Shown: positions 6,711 to 15,490, counted from the stretch's first letter. The stretch: DNA of 19,551 nt from an uncultured Collinsella sp. (GCA_900553935.1 USFK01000010.1:1-19551); one strand, 5' to 3'. Made by a program: numbers and translations. Notes: generated from the letters alone by a model not told the origin.

Positions 6711-8506
6711 CAAATGATGGGCGCCGCTTGCATCGAAAGCATTTAGTTACCGCGGCTGTCGCCGTTGTGACCAGCATTGTCTTGTTGAGCCTGCTGTATA
6801 CGGTCGGCACGCATCGCTGCCTCGATAAGACGCTTGGGTTTGGCCGGGAAGCCATGGTGTTTTTACAGGCCGCCTGCGAAAAATATGACCGATATGAGCA
6901 GGGAAGAAAAACCGAGGCGACGCACAATTTGGATGCCGCGGTCGAGTCATTCGCGACGTTCTTGCCGTCTGACCGCGTCGAAATTAACGATGCACTGGTC
7001 GAGGAGTATGTCCACAACGAGCACCTTTCGGGAATGCTGGTCATGGACGCCGACGGCCATATGATCGCTCATTACGATGTCGACGGTCGCGATCCGCTGA
7101 TGCTGTGGCGAGAGGAGCTGGCCTGTTCGTCGGTCGCATCGATGTATCGAGGCTCCAAAGTGTCCTACTCGACCGTCGTAGAGCGTCGCGGCGTTGACTT
7201 TGCCGTGACCGCCGTTCCGTACGGCGATGGCGTAGCACTGGGGTATCGATCGCTTGCGGCTGATTCCGCCGATGATTATTCGTACACGATAGCCGACGTG
7301 CTCGTGAACAACACGTTTCACCAGAGTCCAACGGTGCTGGTGATGTGTGATGCGCAAATCGTTTCCTCAAACGATTCGACCGTCGATATAACCCTTGCTC
7401 GACTTCTCGTCGATAGTGGAATTGACTGGAAAGACGAAGGTCTAACACGTGTCGAATATCGGGGGGCTACCTGGTATGCCGTGCGTGCGGCGTATAAGGA
7501 CTACCGCCTGTTTGCGCTGTATCCCAAATCTGAGGTCATGTCTGGCAGGATCACATTTGTCGCCGCTGGCGTCTTGGTGAGCCTTGCGTTTTGGGTCGTG
7601 GTGCTGTTGGCTCAAAATATCGTTGACCACCGCAATTTGGCCGAAAAGGATAAACAGCTCGGCATTATCAATGCCATAAGCGCTATCTACGATTCGACCT
7701 TCCTTTTGCATCTCGACGCCCTCGAGATCGAGGGAATCAATATGTCGCCGGCGATAGCGAAGATATTTGCCGAGCACAGCGAGGCATATGACTTTATGGA
7801 CACGGTCTGCCGGGATATCGTGAGCCCCGAAAGCCGCGAAGCGGTTGTGGAACTCGTAGATATAAGTACGCTCCGTGAACGTATGGAGGGCGTACCGTAC
7901 TTGGCTGCCGAGGTGCGAGATTGTCGAGGTGCTTGGTACTCGCTACAGGTTGTCCCCCAGCATCGCGATGAGCAAGGCCGGCTGGAGTCGGTCGTCGTGG
8001 CGACGCACAACATATCGATGGTCAAGCATGCCGAGGAGCTGTCATACCAAGATAAACTGACGGGGCTTCGCAACCGTAACTATCTTGAATCGCGCGGAGA
8101 TAGCCTGGTAAACGAGGGCTTGCCCGTGAGCGTGATTATGGTGGACTGCAATTATCTCAAGCGGACCAACGACATCTATGGTCACGAGATGGGGGATGAA
8201 CTGCTGCGACGGACGGCGTCCGTGCTGCGGCGGGTGGCTGGTGCGGATTACCTGCCGATGCGCGTTGGCGGCGACGAGTTTTTGCTGGTTTGCCCCCATA
8301 CTGACAACGAGTCTGCGCTCGGGCTGGAACAGGATCTTCGTCTCGGTCTTGCCGCGGTAAGTGATGAGGCCCTGACGGTCAGCGCGTCGATTGGCGTGGC
8401 GACCGTCGAGACGGCTGGAAATACGCTGGCCGATGTATATCGTGTCGCCGACCATGATATGTATCGGGAGAAGCGCACGGTCCACGCACGGGGTGCGGGC
8501 TGCTAA
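6707..8506 (+). CDS. Membrane diguanylate cyclase with periplasmic sensor domain
   Basis: A 599-residue GGDEF protein predicted to make c-di-GMP from two GTP. Transmembrane helices lie at ~13-33 and ~282-304 and enclose about 250 extracytoplasmic residues, a size that suits a Cache-type sensor. A PAS-like segment follows (~320-445), then the GGDEF domain, starting at DKLTGLRNR (449). The catalytic set looks complete: metal-binding Asp480, guanine-binding Asn488 and Asp497, and an intact GGDEF at 521-525. The usual inhibitory RxxD site five residues before GGDEF is absent, so product inhibition through that site is not expected. It overlaps the solute-binding gene by four bases, implying coupled translation and a shared signalling role. 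No EAL domain or c-di-GMP effector is visible in the window. Confidence 0.93.
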   Translation: MTNDGRRLHRKHLVTAAVAVVTSIVLLSLLYTVGTHRCLDKTLGFGREAMVFLQAACEKYDRYEQGRKTEATHNLDAAVESFATFLPSDRVEINDALVEEYVHNEHLSGMLVMDADGHMIAHYDVDGRDPLMLWREELACSSVASMYRGSKVSYSTVVERRGVDFAVTAVPYGDGVALGYRSLAADSADDYSYTIADVLVNNTFHQSPTVLVMCDAQIVSSNDSTVDITLARLLVDSGIDWKDEGLTRVEYRGATWYAVRAAYKDYRLFALYPKSEVMSGRITFVAAGVLVSLAFWVVVLLAQNIVDHRNLAEKDKQLGIINAISAIYDSTFLLHLDALEIEGINMSPAIAKIFAEHSEAYDFMDTVCRDIVSPESREAVVELVDISTLRERMEGVPYLAAEVRDCRGAWYSLQVVPQHRDEQGRLESVVVATHNISMVKHAEELSYQDKLTGLRNRNYLESRGDSLVNEGLPVSVIMVDCNYLKRTNDIYGHEMGDELLRRTASVLRRVAGADYLPMRVGGDEFLLVCPHTDNESALGLEQDLRLGLAAVSDEALTVSASIGVATVETAGNTLADVYRVADHDMYREKRTVHARGAGC

Positions 8507-8578
8507 TCTTGCCCCCACGAGTTCATGCATCGTAGGATGTTGAATCGGTGCTTGCGATAATAAGTCGGCCCAGGCGGG

Positions 8579-8584
8579 GATAAT
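8579..8584 (+). promoter_or_regulatory. Possible -10 element of the TSCPD-lipoprotein operon
   Basis: GATAAT lies 35 bases before the next start codon. A second GATAAT is at 8556-8561. Neither has a good -35 at normal spacing. Confidence 0.3.
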
Positions 8585-8619
8585 AGACGTCTGAAATTTC
8601 TTTCTGAGAGGGGATCTCA

Positions 8620-8883
8620 ATGATTAGTTTTGACTACAAGCCGCAGGGTGTATGCTCTCGCAATATTCACCTCAATCTCTCTGACGATGGCAGCAAGGTG
8701 CTGGGCGTTGAGTTTACCGGCGGCTGTGACGGCAATCTCAAGGCAATCTCCAAGTTGGTCGAGGGTGCTCCTGCCGATCGCGTAATCGAGGTTCTCGCCG
8801 GTAATACCTGCGGTATGAAAAAGACCTCTTGCGCCGATCAGCTCACGCGCGCTATCGAGGCCGCTCGCGCCGAGATCGCCTAA
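8620..8883 (+). CDS. TSCPD-domain protein (TIGR03905-like)
   Basis: A small protein of 87 residues consisting almost entirely of a TSCPD domain. The family pattern is visible as TGGCDGN (~33-39), an LVEG segment and NTCGMKKTSCADQL near the C-terminus. Four cysteines (15, 35, 64 and 71) could form a metal site, as proposed for the related tail of class II ribonucleotide reductases; this is inferred from the family. The usual TSCPD motif reads TSCAD here. GAGAGGGG precedes the ATG. The stop TAA shares one base with the next ATG (TAATG), so it is translationally coupled to a Tat-type lipoprotein. The biochemical role of stand-alone members is not known to me. Confidence 0.85.
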   Translation: MISFDYKPQGVCSRNIHLNLSDDGSKVLGVEFTGGCDGNLKAISKLVEGAPADRVIEVLAGNTCGMKKTSCADQLTRAIEAARAEIA

Positions 8884-10094
8884 TGGGTATCGCCGACCAC
8901 ATCAAGAATGGAATATCGCGCCGTGGCTTTGTGCTCGGCGGTGCTGCCGCGGGCGCTGCCACGGTGCTTGCCGGTTGCTCGAAAAAAACGGGCAGCAGCG
9001 ACGATGCCGCCGGCGAGCCGCAGGTTATCAAGGACGATTCGAAGATTGTCTCGATCACTGATGAGTACGAAGCTGTTGATATCGATCTTGAGCCCACGGC
9101 CTCGTGGACGCTGCCGCTGGGCACGTTGCTGTACTACTGCGATGGTGACTATGCTGCGGCAATGATGGCGCCTGCATCGGCACTGCACGCCAACACACTC
9201 GGTGTGCTCAACCTGGGCGATGGCTCGCTTACTACACTTATCGAGGATCCCGTTGAGGGAACCGGTTATGCGTTTTACGACGTTCGCGCGGGTGATGGCG
9301 TGTTCGCGTGGGTCGAGATGAACTTTGCCAATGCGTCTTGGAAACTCTATGCGCAAAACCTTGCAGGCTCCTCCCTTACCGGTAACGCTGTCGAGCTCGA
9401 CCGCGGTGGCGAAAACTACGATCCGCCGCTCTTCACAGCGTATGGGTCGTCGGTCATCTGGTATAAGATGCCTTCGTCCGGCGGCAGCAAGACGAGTAAC
9501 GATTCGTACTGCTACCGTCAGTCACCCAGCGAGTCCAAGCCTGAGACTATCTGGAAGTCGACGGGCCGCTTCGCATCCGCCCCGCGCGTGAGCGACGGCA
9601 TCCTGACTATCTCGCCCCGCGTGCACAATGATGAGGGCGTCTATTACGGTATGACGGCAATCGACCTGACCGACGGCAACAATACGAAGCGAGCTCAGCT
9701 GGTGCTTCCTTCGTCGGTTGCGCCTTTCGAGGCCGTGTATATGGGCGACACCTTCGTGTTCTCCATTGAGGCGACGTATAACGGTGTGGGTAGCCTGGGC
9801 AATATGGGCACCTATATCGGTAACGAGGGCGGGCCGTACCTCTTCCTTGCGCGTGAGCCGCTCGCGTGCGCTGCGGGAAGGAAAAATAAATACCTGGTTA
9901 AAGTCCAGGCATCGCATTTCCTGATCGACACCTCTGCCAAGACCTATGGTTCGCTGTTGTCGCCCGACCGCGCTTTGGAGTATGGCGATTATCCAGCTAC
10001 GGCGGGAAAATCGGACTCATTCCTTACGTACGCCACGGTGCGCAACAGCCAGGGTATACCAGAGACGGTCACCGCACGCCTATTCTCTCTTTAA
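8883..10094 (+). CDS. Predicted Tat-exported lipoprotein of unknown function
   Basis: A 403-residue secreted protein. The N-terminus has a twin-arginine motif (SRRGFVLGG at 12-20), a hydrophobic stretch and a lipobox LAGC with Cys32, followed by a Ser/Asp-rich linker. This predicts export, possibly already folded, and lipid anchoring on the outer face of the membrane. The mature part has repeated short segments rich in Gly, Trp and Tyr (such as GVFAWVEM and SVIWYKMP) that suggest a beta-propeller-like fold, but I do not recognise a family. I chose ATG at 8883 because it overlaps the upstream stop and the Tat motif follows at normal distance; a longer frame into the TSCPD gene would spoil the signal peptide. 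There is no clear ribosome site, consistent with coupling. Confidence 0.8.
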   Translation: MGIADHIKNGISRRGFVLGGAAAGAATVLAGCSKKTGSSDDAAGEPQVIKDDSKIVSITDEYEAVDIDLEPTASWTLPLGTLLYYCDGDYAAAMMAPASALHANTLGVLNLGDGSLTTLIEDPVEGTGYAFYDVRAGDGVFAWVEMNFANASWKLYAQNLAGSSLTGNAVELDRGGENYDPPLFTAYGSSVIWYKMPSSGGSKTSNDSYCYRQSPSESKPETIWKSTGRFASAPRVSDGILTISPRVHNDEGVYYGMTAIDLTDGNNTKRAQLVLPSSVAPFEAVYMGDTFVFSIEATYNGVGSLGNMGTYIGNEGGPYLFLAREPLACAAGRKNKYLVKVQASHFLIDTSAKTYGSLLSPDRALEYGDYPATAGKSDSFLTYATVRNSQGIPETVTARLFSL

Positions 10095-10153
10095 GCTTAG
10101 AGGGGTTAAAAAGGCGCCAACAGGGGAATAAACGCGTTGTAATTGTGAGTACC

Positions 10154-10192
10154 GCCCGCCGAGCTGCCGCGTCATAGCGGCATCCGGCGGGC
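10154..10192 (+). terminator. Hairpin without T tract between the lipoprotein and two-component genes
   Basis: GCCCGCCG pairs with CGGCGGGC, and inside it TGCCGC pairs with GCGGCA. The stem is strong, but the sequence that follows has no T run, so it may be a terminator of non-standard form, a transcript-end stabiliser or a regulatory site. TAAAAT at 10203-10208 just after it may be the -10 of the response regulator gene. Confidence 0.5.
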
Positions 10193-10247
10193 TCAGGTGC
10201 GTTAAAATGGGCTTGTTCTTAGCTAATTGAGACAGGGGGGCCGTGTT

Positions 10248-10970
10248 ATGGCTTCAGATGCAAAAAAGATTCTGCTGGTCGAGGATGAGAAGGCAATCCG
10301 TGACGCCGTCGCTGCCTATCTCGAGCGCGAAGGCTACTGGGTTGTGGGCGTCGGCGACGGCCAGTCCGCGATCGAGGAGTTCGAGAAGCATCAGTTTGAC
10401 CTGGTCGTGCTCGACCTTATGCTCCCCAAGATCCCCGGCGAGCGCGTTTGCCGCACCATTCGCGACACCTCGGATGTCCCCATCATCATGCTGACGGCCA
10501 AGGGCGAGATCGAGGACCGTATTATCGGTCTTGAGCTCGGCGCCGACGACTATCTGATTAAGCCGTTCTCGCCGCGCGAGCTCGTCGCCCGCGTTCGCGC
10601 TCTGTTCCGCCGTGCCCATCAGGCCGACGAGCCCGCCGTCGAGGTACTCGACTTCGGCGATCTGGTCATCGATATCTCGGGCCACAAGATCTTGGTCGAG
10701 GGCAAGGAAGTCGATCTGACGGCTTCCGAGTTTAAGCTGCTCACCACGCTTGCTCGTCATCCCGGCCGTGTCTACAACCGTATGGAGCTGGTCGAGAAGG
10801 TGCTTGGGTACGACTTTGAGGGCTATGAGCGCACCATCGATAGCCACGTGAAGAACCTTCGCGCCAAGCTGGGCGATGATCCCAAGAAGCCCAAGTGGCT
10901 CTACACCGTCCATGGTGTCGGCTATCGTTTCGAGGCTCCGGGCAAGACCGATAAGTCGGACGAGAAATAG
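10248..10970 (+). CDS. OmpR-family DNA-binding response regulator
   Basis: A cytosolic regulator of 240 residues. The receiver domain occupies ~6-120: acidic pair Glu12/Asp13, phosphate-accepting Asp56 in VVLDLMLP, Thr83 and Lys105 of the KPF switch. A winged-helix OmpR/PhoB domain follows at ~135-232, with the typical end TIDSHVKNLRAKLGDD and YTVHGVGYRF. ATG at 10248 is preferred over an upstream TTG because AGGGGGG at 10234-10240 is seven bases before it and family homology starts at once. It lies 11 bases before the histidine kinase gene, its presumed phosphate donor. Target genes cannot be read from the sequence. Confidence 0.95.
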   Translation: MASDAKKILLVEDEKAIRDAVAAYLEREGYWVVGVGDGQSAIEEFEKHQFDLVVLDLMLPKIPGERVCRTIRDTSDVPIIMLTAKGEIEDRIIGLELGADDYLIKPFSPRELVARVRALFRRAHQADEPAVEVLDFGDLVIDISGHKILVEGKEVDLTASEFKLLTTLARHPGRVYNRMELVEKVLGYDFEGYERTIDSHVKNLRAKLGDDPKKPKWLYTVHGVGYRFEAPGKTDKSDEK

Positions 10971-10981
10971 GGAAATCACAT

Positions 10982-12547
10982 ATGACACCTGCGCGCTTTG
11001 AAATCGGACAAAAGCACAAGCAGGAGAGCGAGGCGGGTTCCAAGGCTAGTTGGAACACGCCTCGTTCCGATTCACGGCCAACGATGAGCTATCCCTCGCG
11101 CATGGCACTTGCTTTTGCTCTGACATCGCTCATGACGGTATTGGTGCTGGTGGGCGTGGTCTCTGTTGTGTGGGGCACGGTCTTTTCGGATTACACGCGC
11201 TCCAATATCGTCGAAATCGCAAATTCCGCTGCCGAAAAGCTTGCGACGTCGTATGAGGAAAACGGCAACTGGACTGCGGGCGAGCTGCGCACGGTCGCGA
11301 CATCGAGTTTGGTATCCGACGACCTGAGTATGCAGGTCGTCAACAAGAAGGGCGTTGTCGTCTATGACGACTCATGGCCTTCGGCAAGCGCGACCGCCGA
11401 TGTGCGCGAGAGCGAATCGGCGTCGAGCAGCTCGAGCGGTAAAAAAGCATCGCATAGCCCGGTCTCGTCTGCTCCAACCGACTCCGATAGCGTTGCCAAC
11501 GTCGAAATCATAACGTCTTCGGGCGAGCATGTCGGACAGGTAAAGCTATGGGCCATCGGCTCCGATGCCTTGTTCACCAAGGCGGATTCTGCATTTAGGG
11601 AGAAGACCTTTAACGCCATGGCCCTCGCCGCGGTTGTTGCAATCTGCATTTCGGTCGTTATCGGATCGCTCGTGTCGCGCATGCTCACCAAGCCGATTCA
11701 TCGTATTACGAGCACGGCCAAGCAAATTCGCGATGGCGATCTGTCCGCTCGTACTGGTTTGCGCGGTGATGACGAGATTGATCAGCTGGGTGAGACCTTC
11801 GATGAGATGGCCACTTCGCTCGAGAAGGATATGAAACACGAGAAGCGCCTGACCTCAGACGTGGCTCACGAACTTCGTACTCCGCTTATGGCCATGCTCG
11901 CGACAGTCGAAGCCATGCAGGATGGGGTGTATCCCACCGACGACGAGCATCTGGAAACCGTTGCTTCCGAGACGCGTCGCCTGGCTCGTCTGGTGCAGCA
12001 GATGCTCGACCTGTCGCGCATGGAAAACAGCACGGCTCCGCTCAACCTTGAGCCGGTGGACATGGTTCCTTTCGTGCGTTCCATCGTCAATGCCCAGGAG
12101 CGCCTGTTTGTCGACCGCGATCTGCGCTTGCGCTTTGCTGACGAGACGCAAGGTCACGACGATGTCGTCGAAGCCGATCCCGACATGATCACACAATGCG
12201 TCATCAATCTCATGAGCAACGCCATGCGCTATACCCCCGAGGGCGGTTGGGTCGTGGTGTCGGTGCTCAGTGACCGCAAACACGTCAGCGTCGCCGTTTC
12301 TGATACCGGCATCGGTATTGCCAAGGATGACTTGTCGCGCATCTTCGGCCGTTTTTGGCGCGCCGATGCCAGCCGTGCCCGTGAGGCGGGCGGTCTGGGC
12401 GTGGGCCTCGCCGTGACTAAACAGATCGTCGAGCGACATCATGGCTACATTTCCGTGGAGTCGGAGCTTGGAAAGGGTACGACTTTTACGATTCATCTGC
12501 CTCGCGAGCACACGGCGGACGCGGCATCTACTACAATGGAGCACTAG
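10982..12547 (+). CDS. Membrane sensor histidine kinase
   Basis: A 521-residue kinase paired with the preceding regulator. Transmembrane helices lie at ~42-66 and ~211-232 around an extracytoplasmic sensor domain that contains a Ser-rich linker (~143-172). A HAMP domain follows at ~232-284, then HisKA with phosphorylated His296 in SDVAHELRTPL. The ATPase domain has an N box (Asn413 in NLMSNAMRY), DTGIGI, FGRFWR and GGLGVGLA, all intact, so kinase activity is expected. A basic, polar extension of about 35 residues precedes the first helix. The ribosome site before ATG 10982 is weak (TAGGGA overlapping the upstream stop); ATG at 11084 is an alternative start but has no ribosome site. The signal sensed is unknown. 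Confidence 0.93.
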   Translation: MTPARFEIGQKHKQESEAGSKASWNTPRSDSRPTMSYPSRMALAFALTSLMTVLVLVGVVSVVWGTVFSDYTRSNIVEIANSAAEKLATSYEENGNWTAGELRTVATSSLVSDDLSMQVVNKKGVVVYDDSWPSASATADVRESESASSSSSGKKASHSPVSSAPTDSDSVANVEIITSSGEHVGQVKLWAIGSDALFTKADSAFREKTFNAMALAAVVAICISVVIGSLVSRMLTKPIHRITSTAKQIRDGDLSARTGLRGDDEIDQLGETFDEMATSLEKDMKHEKRLTSDVAHELRTPLMAMLATVEAMQDGVYPTDDEHLETVASETRRLARLVQQMLDLSRMENSTAPLNLEPVDMVPFVRSIVNAQERLFVDRDLRLRFADETQGHDDVVEADPDMITQCVINLMSNAMRYTPEGGWVVVSVLSDRKHVSVAVSDTGIGIAKDDLSRIFGRFWRADASRAREAGGLGVGLAVTKQIVERHHGYISVESELGKGTTFTIHLPREHTADAASTTMEH

Positions 12548-12606
12548 CTTTTCGCTATTCGGTGAAGGAGGGGTTTCGTCCCTGCCGCTCCGAGTTTGCG
12601 AAAACG

Positions 12607-12624
12607 TGCGGGAAAGAACCCGCA
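12607..12624 (+). terminator. Weak hairpin before purC
   Basis: TGCGGG and CCCGCA pair around a six-base loop. Only a broken T tract follows, so termination would be partial at best. It sits 33 bases before the purC start and could also affect the purC leader. Confidence 0.3.
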
Positions 12625-12656
12625 TTACTGTCGTATTTTGGTAAGGAGTGACTCAC

Positions 12657-13544
12657 GTGACAACGATGGAGCGTCGTCCGGATTCCCGTGGCAAGGTTCG
12701 TGATATCTACGATGCCGGTGAAAACCTGCTGATGGTCGCCACCGACCGCATTTCTGCGTTCGACTTCATTCTTCCCGACGAGATTCCGTTTAAGGGAGAG
12801 GTGCTCAATCGCATCTCGGCATTCTGGTTTGATAAGTTTGCCGACATCGTCCCCAACCATCTCGTTTCCATCGACCCGGCGGATTTCCCCGAGGAGTTTG
12901 CTGAGTATCGTGACTACCTCGCTGGCCGCGCCATGCTGGTTAAGAAGGCCCAGACGATTCCTATCGAGTGCATCGTCCGCGGCTATCTGACCGGTTCGGG
13001 CAAGAAGACCTACGACGAGAACGGCACCGTCTGCGGCATCCAGCTGCCTGAGGGCCTGACCGAGGCTTCCAAGCTTCCCGAGCCGCTGTTCACGCCGTCC
13101 ACGAAGGCCGAGATTGGTGACCACGACGAGAACATCTCGTTCGAGCGTTGCTGCGAGATCGTGGGCGAGGATATCGCCACGCAGATTCGTGACCTTTCCC
13201 TCAAGATCTACAAGGCCGCTGCCGAGTACGCCGCGACCCGTGGCATCATCATTGCCGACACCAAGTTCGAGTTTGGTGTCATCGATGGCAAGGTCACGCT
13301 GATCGACGAGTGCCTCACGCCCGATTCCAGCCGTTTCTGGCCTGCTGCCAGCTACGAGGAGGGCAAGATCCAGCCCAGCTACGACAAACAATTCGTCCGC
13401 AATTGGCTCAAGGCCAACTGGGATATGACGGGGGAGACCCCGCACCTGCCCGCCGAGGTCATCGATGGCACGTCCGAGCGCTATCGCGAGGCCTTCCAGA
13501 TCATCACGGGCTCCCAGTTCACAAGCATGAAGGAGAACGCATAA
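12657..13544 (+). CDS. purC: Phosphoribosylaminoimidazole-succinocarboxamide synthase (SAICAR synthetase)
   Basis: A 295-residue cytosolic ligase that joins aspartate to CAIR using ATP in purine synthesis; its product SAICAR is the substrate of the PurB encoded in this window. Family features include GKVRDIYDAG near the N-terminus, ATDRISAFDFILPDEIP, RAMLVKKAQTIPIECIVRGYLTGSG, TKFEFG and DKQFVRNWL. The length fits the bacterial/yeast Ade1 type. I chose GTG at 12657 because AAGGAG at 12643-12648 is eight bases upstream; GTG at 12648 overlaps that site and ATG at 12666 is too far from it. It is followed directly (TAAGTG) by a small membrane protein gene. Confidence 0.95.
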   Translation: MTTMERRPDSRGKVRDIYDAGENLLMVATDRISAFDFILPDEIPFKGEVLNRISAFWFDKFADIVPNHLVSIDPADFPEEFAEYRDYLAGRAMLVKKAQTIPIECIVRGYLTGSGKKTYDENGTVCGIQLPEGLTEASKLPEPLFTPSTKAEIGDHDENISFERCCEIVGEDIATQIRDLSLKIYKAAAEYAATRGIIIADTKFEFGVIDGKVTLIDECLTPDSSRFWPAASYEEGKIQPSYDKQFVRNWLKANWDMTGETPHLPAEVIDGTSERYREAFQIITGSQFTSMKENA

Positions 13545-14120
13545 GTGAGTACCCGTAGCGCCACGAACAAGCGCACGCAATCCCACGAGGTTACCGGGGT
13601 TGCGCGCAAGTCCGCCGCATCTGCTAAGCCTGCCCGTCAGGCAGCGAGCTCTGTCCGCGTCGTGCCGGCTTCGTCTAAGGCACGCCGCAAAGAGCTCGAG
13701 AAGGGCGAGAACCTCGAGGGCCTCTCTAAAGAGGAGAAGCGCGCCCGCAAGGCTAAGCAGCGCGCCCGCGAGGACCGCATCTACACGGTGTCGAATATCC
13801 TTCTCAAGCAGGATGAGGACTACACCAAGCGCCGTCGTATTTGGTGGGCTGTGCTCGCTATCGGCATGGTGCTCGTCGTGGCAATCGGGGCTTCGCTCTA
13901 CTTCGCTCCCGGCGGCACGGTGTCCAGTCCTGTTCAGATGGTCGGCATCGTTTTGTCCTATGTCATCATCCTGGGTGACTTTATCTACGACTTCGCTCGT
14001 ATTCGTCCCTTGCGTAACATGTATCGCGCGCAGGCCGAGGGCATGTCCGAGAACAAGCTCAACGCTCTTATCGAGCGCGCAGCTGCCGAGGAGGACAAAA
14101 AGGACTCCAAGAAGAAGTAG
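13545..14120 (+). CDS. Small two-helix membrane protein of unknown function
   Basis: A 191-residue protein with a long basic, Ala/Ser-rich cytoplasmic N-terminal region (~1-98, including the highly charged stretch 46-80), two transmembrane helices at ~100-120 and ~129-150, and a charged tail ending in KKDSKKK. I do not recognise a family. The GTG start directly abuts the purC stop, and AAGGAG lies nine bases before it within purC, so the two genes are probably cotranscribed. Nothing in the sequence ties it to purine synthesis. Codon use and GC content resemble its neighbours. It is credible as a gene because of its ribosome site, helix pattern and downstream hairpin. Confidence 0.8.
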   Translation: MSTRSATNKRTQSHEVTGVARKSAASAKPARQAASSVRVVPASSKARRKELEKGENLEGLSKEEKRARKAKQRAREDRIYTVSNILLKQDEDYTKRRRIWWAVLAIGMVLVVAIGASLYFAPGGTVSSPVQMVGIVLSYVIILGDFIYDFARIRPLRNMYRAQAEGMSENKLNALIERAAAEEDKKDSKKK

Positions 14121-14148
14121 CGTTTGCATTCACGCTTATCGCTAAGAT

Positions 14149-14180
14149 ATAAGGCGTGTCGTTTTTGCGGCGCGCCTTAT
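14149..14180 (+). terminator. Probable intrinsic terminator after the purC operon
   Basis: ATAAGGCGTG pairs with CGCGCCTTAT (one T-G pair) around a 12-base T-rich loop, followed by TATTGT. The T tract is interrupted, so efficiency is uncertain. Confidence 0.6.
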
Positions 14181-14209
14181 TATTGTCCTATAGATAGATG
14201 GAGTGGCAC

Positions 14210-15490
14210 ATGATTCGAGCTGCCCTGACGGTCGAAGAAGCTCTGGAGGGCATGAAGGCCCTGGAGTCCAAGATTAAAAACTATGCGCGCCTGGTTGTCC
14301 GCAAAGGCGTAAACGTCAAGCCCGGCCAGGAGGTTGTCGTTCAGTCTCCGGTCGAGTGCGCGCCTTTTGCCCGCGTGGTGGTCGCGGAGGCTTATGCCGC
14401 CGGCGCTGGCCACGTGACGGTCATTTGGGCCGATGATGCCGTGACGAGGCTCACGTACGAGCATGTCGAGAAAAGCTATTTTGAGCAGACACCCGAGTGG
14501 AAGCGCATGCAGCTTGATTCCTTGGCCCAGGACGGTGCCTGCTTTATCTTTATCGAGGGTGCGGATCCTGCGGCTCTCAAGGGTATCGATCCCGCCAAGC
14601 CCGCTGCAGCTTCTAAGGCAAGGAACACGCAGTGCAAGGTCTTCCGCCGTGGACTGGACTACAACATCAACCCGTGGTGTATCGCCGGCGCTCCGGTCGT
14701 GGCTTGGGCGCGCGAGGTGTTCCCGGGAGACACCGATGAGGTTGCAATCTATAAGCTGTGGAATGCGATTCTGCACACCGCTCGCGCCGATGGCCAGGAC
14801 CCGGAGAGCGACTGGGAGCTTCATGACGCGGCGTTCGAAAAGAACTTACGCTTCCTGAATGACAATCGTTTTGACCGGCTGCATTACACCTCGGCAAATG
14901 GAACCGATCTGACGATTGGCATGACGAAGGGTCACGAGTGGGCCGGCGGCAAGGGCAAGACGCCCGATGGACACCCCTTCTTCCCCAACATTCCCACCGA
15001 GGAAGTCTTCACCTCGCCTGATCGTATGCGCGCCGACGGTATCGTGTACTCGGCCATGCCGCTCATTCACCACGGTAACAAGGTCGACGATTTTTGGATT
15101 AAGTTCGAGGCCGGCCGCGTAGCGGACTACGATGCCCGCGTGGGCAAGGCGACGCTTGCGAGCATCATTGACACCGATGAAGGTGCCGCTCATCTGGGTG
15201 AGGTCGCGCTTATCTCCAAGAACACGCCGATCCGTGAAAGTGGCGTTTTGTTCTATGACACGCTCTATGATGAGAACGCCAGCTGCCATCTCGCGCTAGG
15301 TGTCGGTTTCCCCGAATGTATCGAGGGTGGGTATGACATGTCCAAGGAAGAGCTCCTGGAGCATGGCGTTAACGTCTCGAGCACGCACGTCGATTTTATG
15401 ATTGGCACGGACGACATCGATATTACGGGCATTACGCCTGATGGACGTGAAGTTGTGATTTTCCAGAACGGCCAATGGAGTTGGGAATAG
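14210..15490 (+). CDS. M29-family metallo-aminopeptidase
   Basis: A 426-residue aminopeptidase of the thermophilic/AmpS family (MEROPS M29), which removes N-terminal residues from peptides in the cytosol with a two-metal centre. The ligand pattern is complete and has spacing like that of Thermus AmpT: Glu265 (in NIPTEEVF), Glu331 (in AHLGEVAL), His360 (in ENASCHLALG), and His393 with Asp395 (in THVDFMIG). Tyr353 in YDTLYDE is a probable catalytic residue. I prefer ATG 14210 over ATG 14198 because TGGAG lies six bases before it, while the upstream ATG has no ribosome site. It appears monocistronic. The promoter of tRNA-Lys overlaps the last codons of this gene. Confidence 0.93.
   Translation: MIRAALTVEEALEGMKALESKIKNYARLVVRKGVNVKPGQEVVVQSPVECAPFARVVVAEAYAAGAGHVTVIWADDAVTRLTYEHVEKSYFEQTPEWKRMQLDSLAQDGACFIFIEGADPAALKGIDPAKPAAASKARNTQCKVFRRGLDYNINPWCIAGAPVVAWAREVFPGDTDEVAIYKLWNAILHTARADGQDPESDWELHDAAFEKNLRFLNDNRFDRLHYTSANGTDLTIGMTKGHEWAGGKGKTPDGHPFFPNIPTEEVFTSPDRMRADGIVYSAMPLIHHGNKVDDFWIKFEAGRVADYDARVGKATLASIIDTDEGAAHLGEVALISKNTPIRESGVLFYDTLYDENASCHLALGVGFPECIEGGYDMSKEELLEHGVNVSSTHVDFMIGTDDIDITGITPDGREVVIFQNGQWSWE

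Noticed and set aside
10254..10988. Minus-strand open frame antisense to the response regulator
   Set aside because: The plus-strand gene is an unambiguous OmpR-type regulator; the antisense frame shows no domain.
13547..13554. GAGTACCC within the start of the small membrane protein gene
   Set aside because: A single isolated copy inside coding sequence, outside the element; chance match to the arm-site motif.
12555..14129. Long minus-strand open frame (524 codons) antisense to purC and the small membrane protein
   Set aside because: Shadow of two well-supported plus-strand genes in GC-rich DNA; composition is low-complexity and no family is recognisable.
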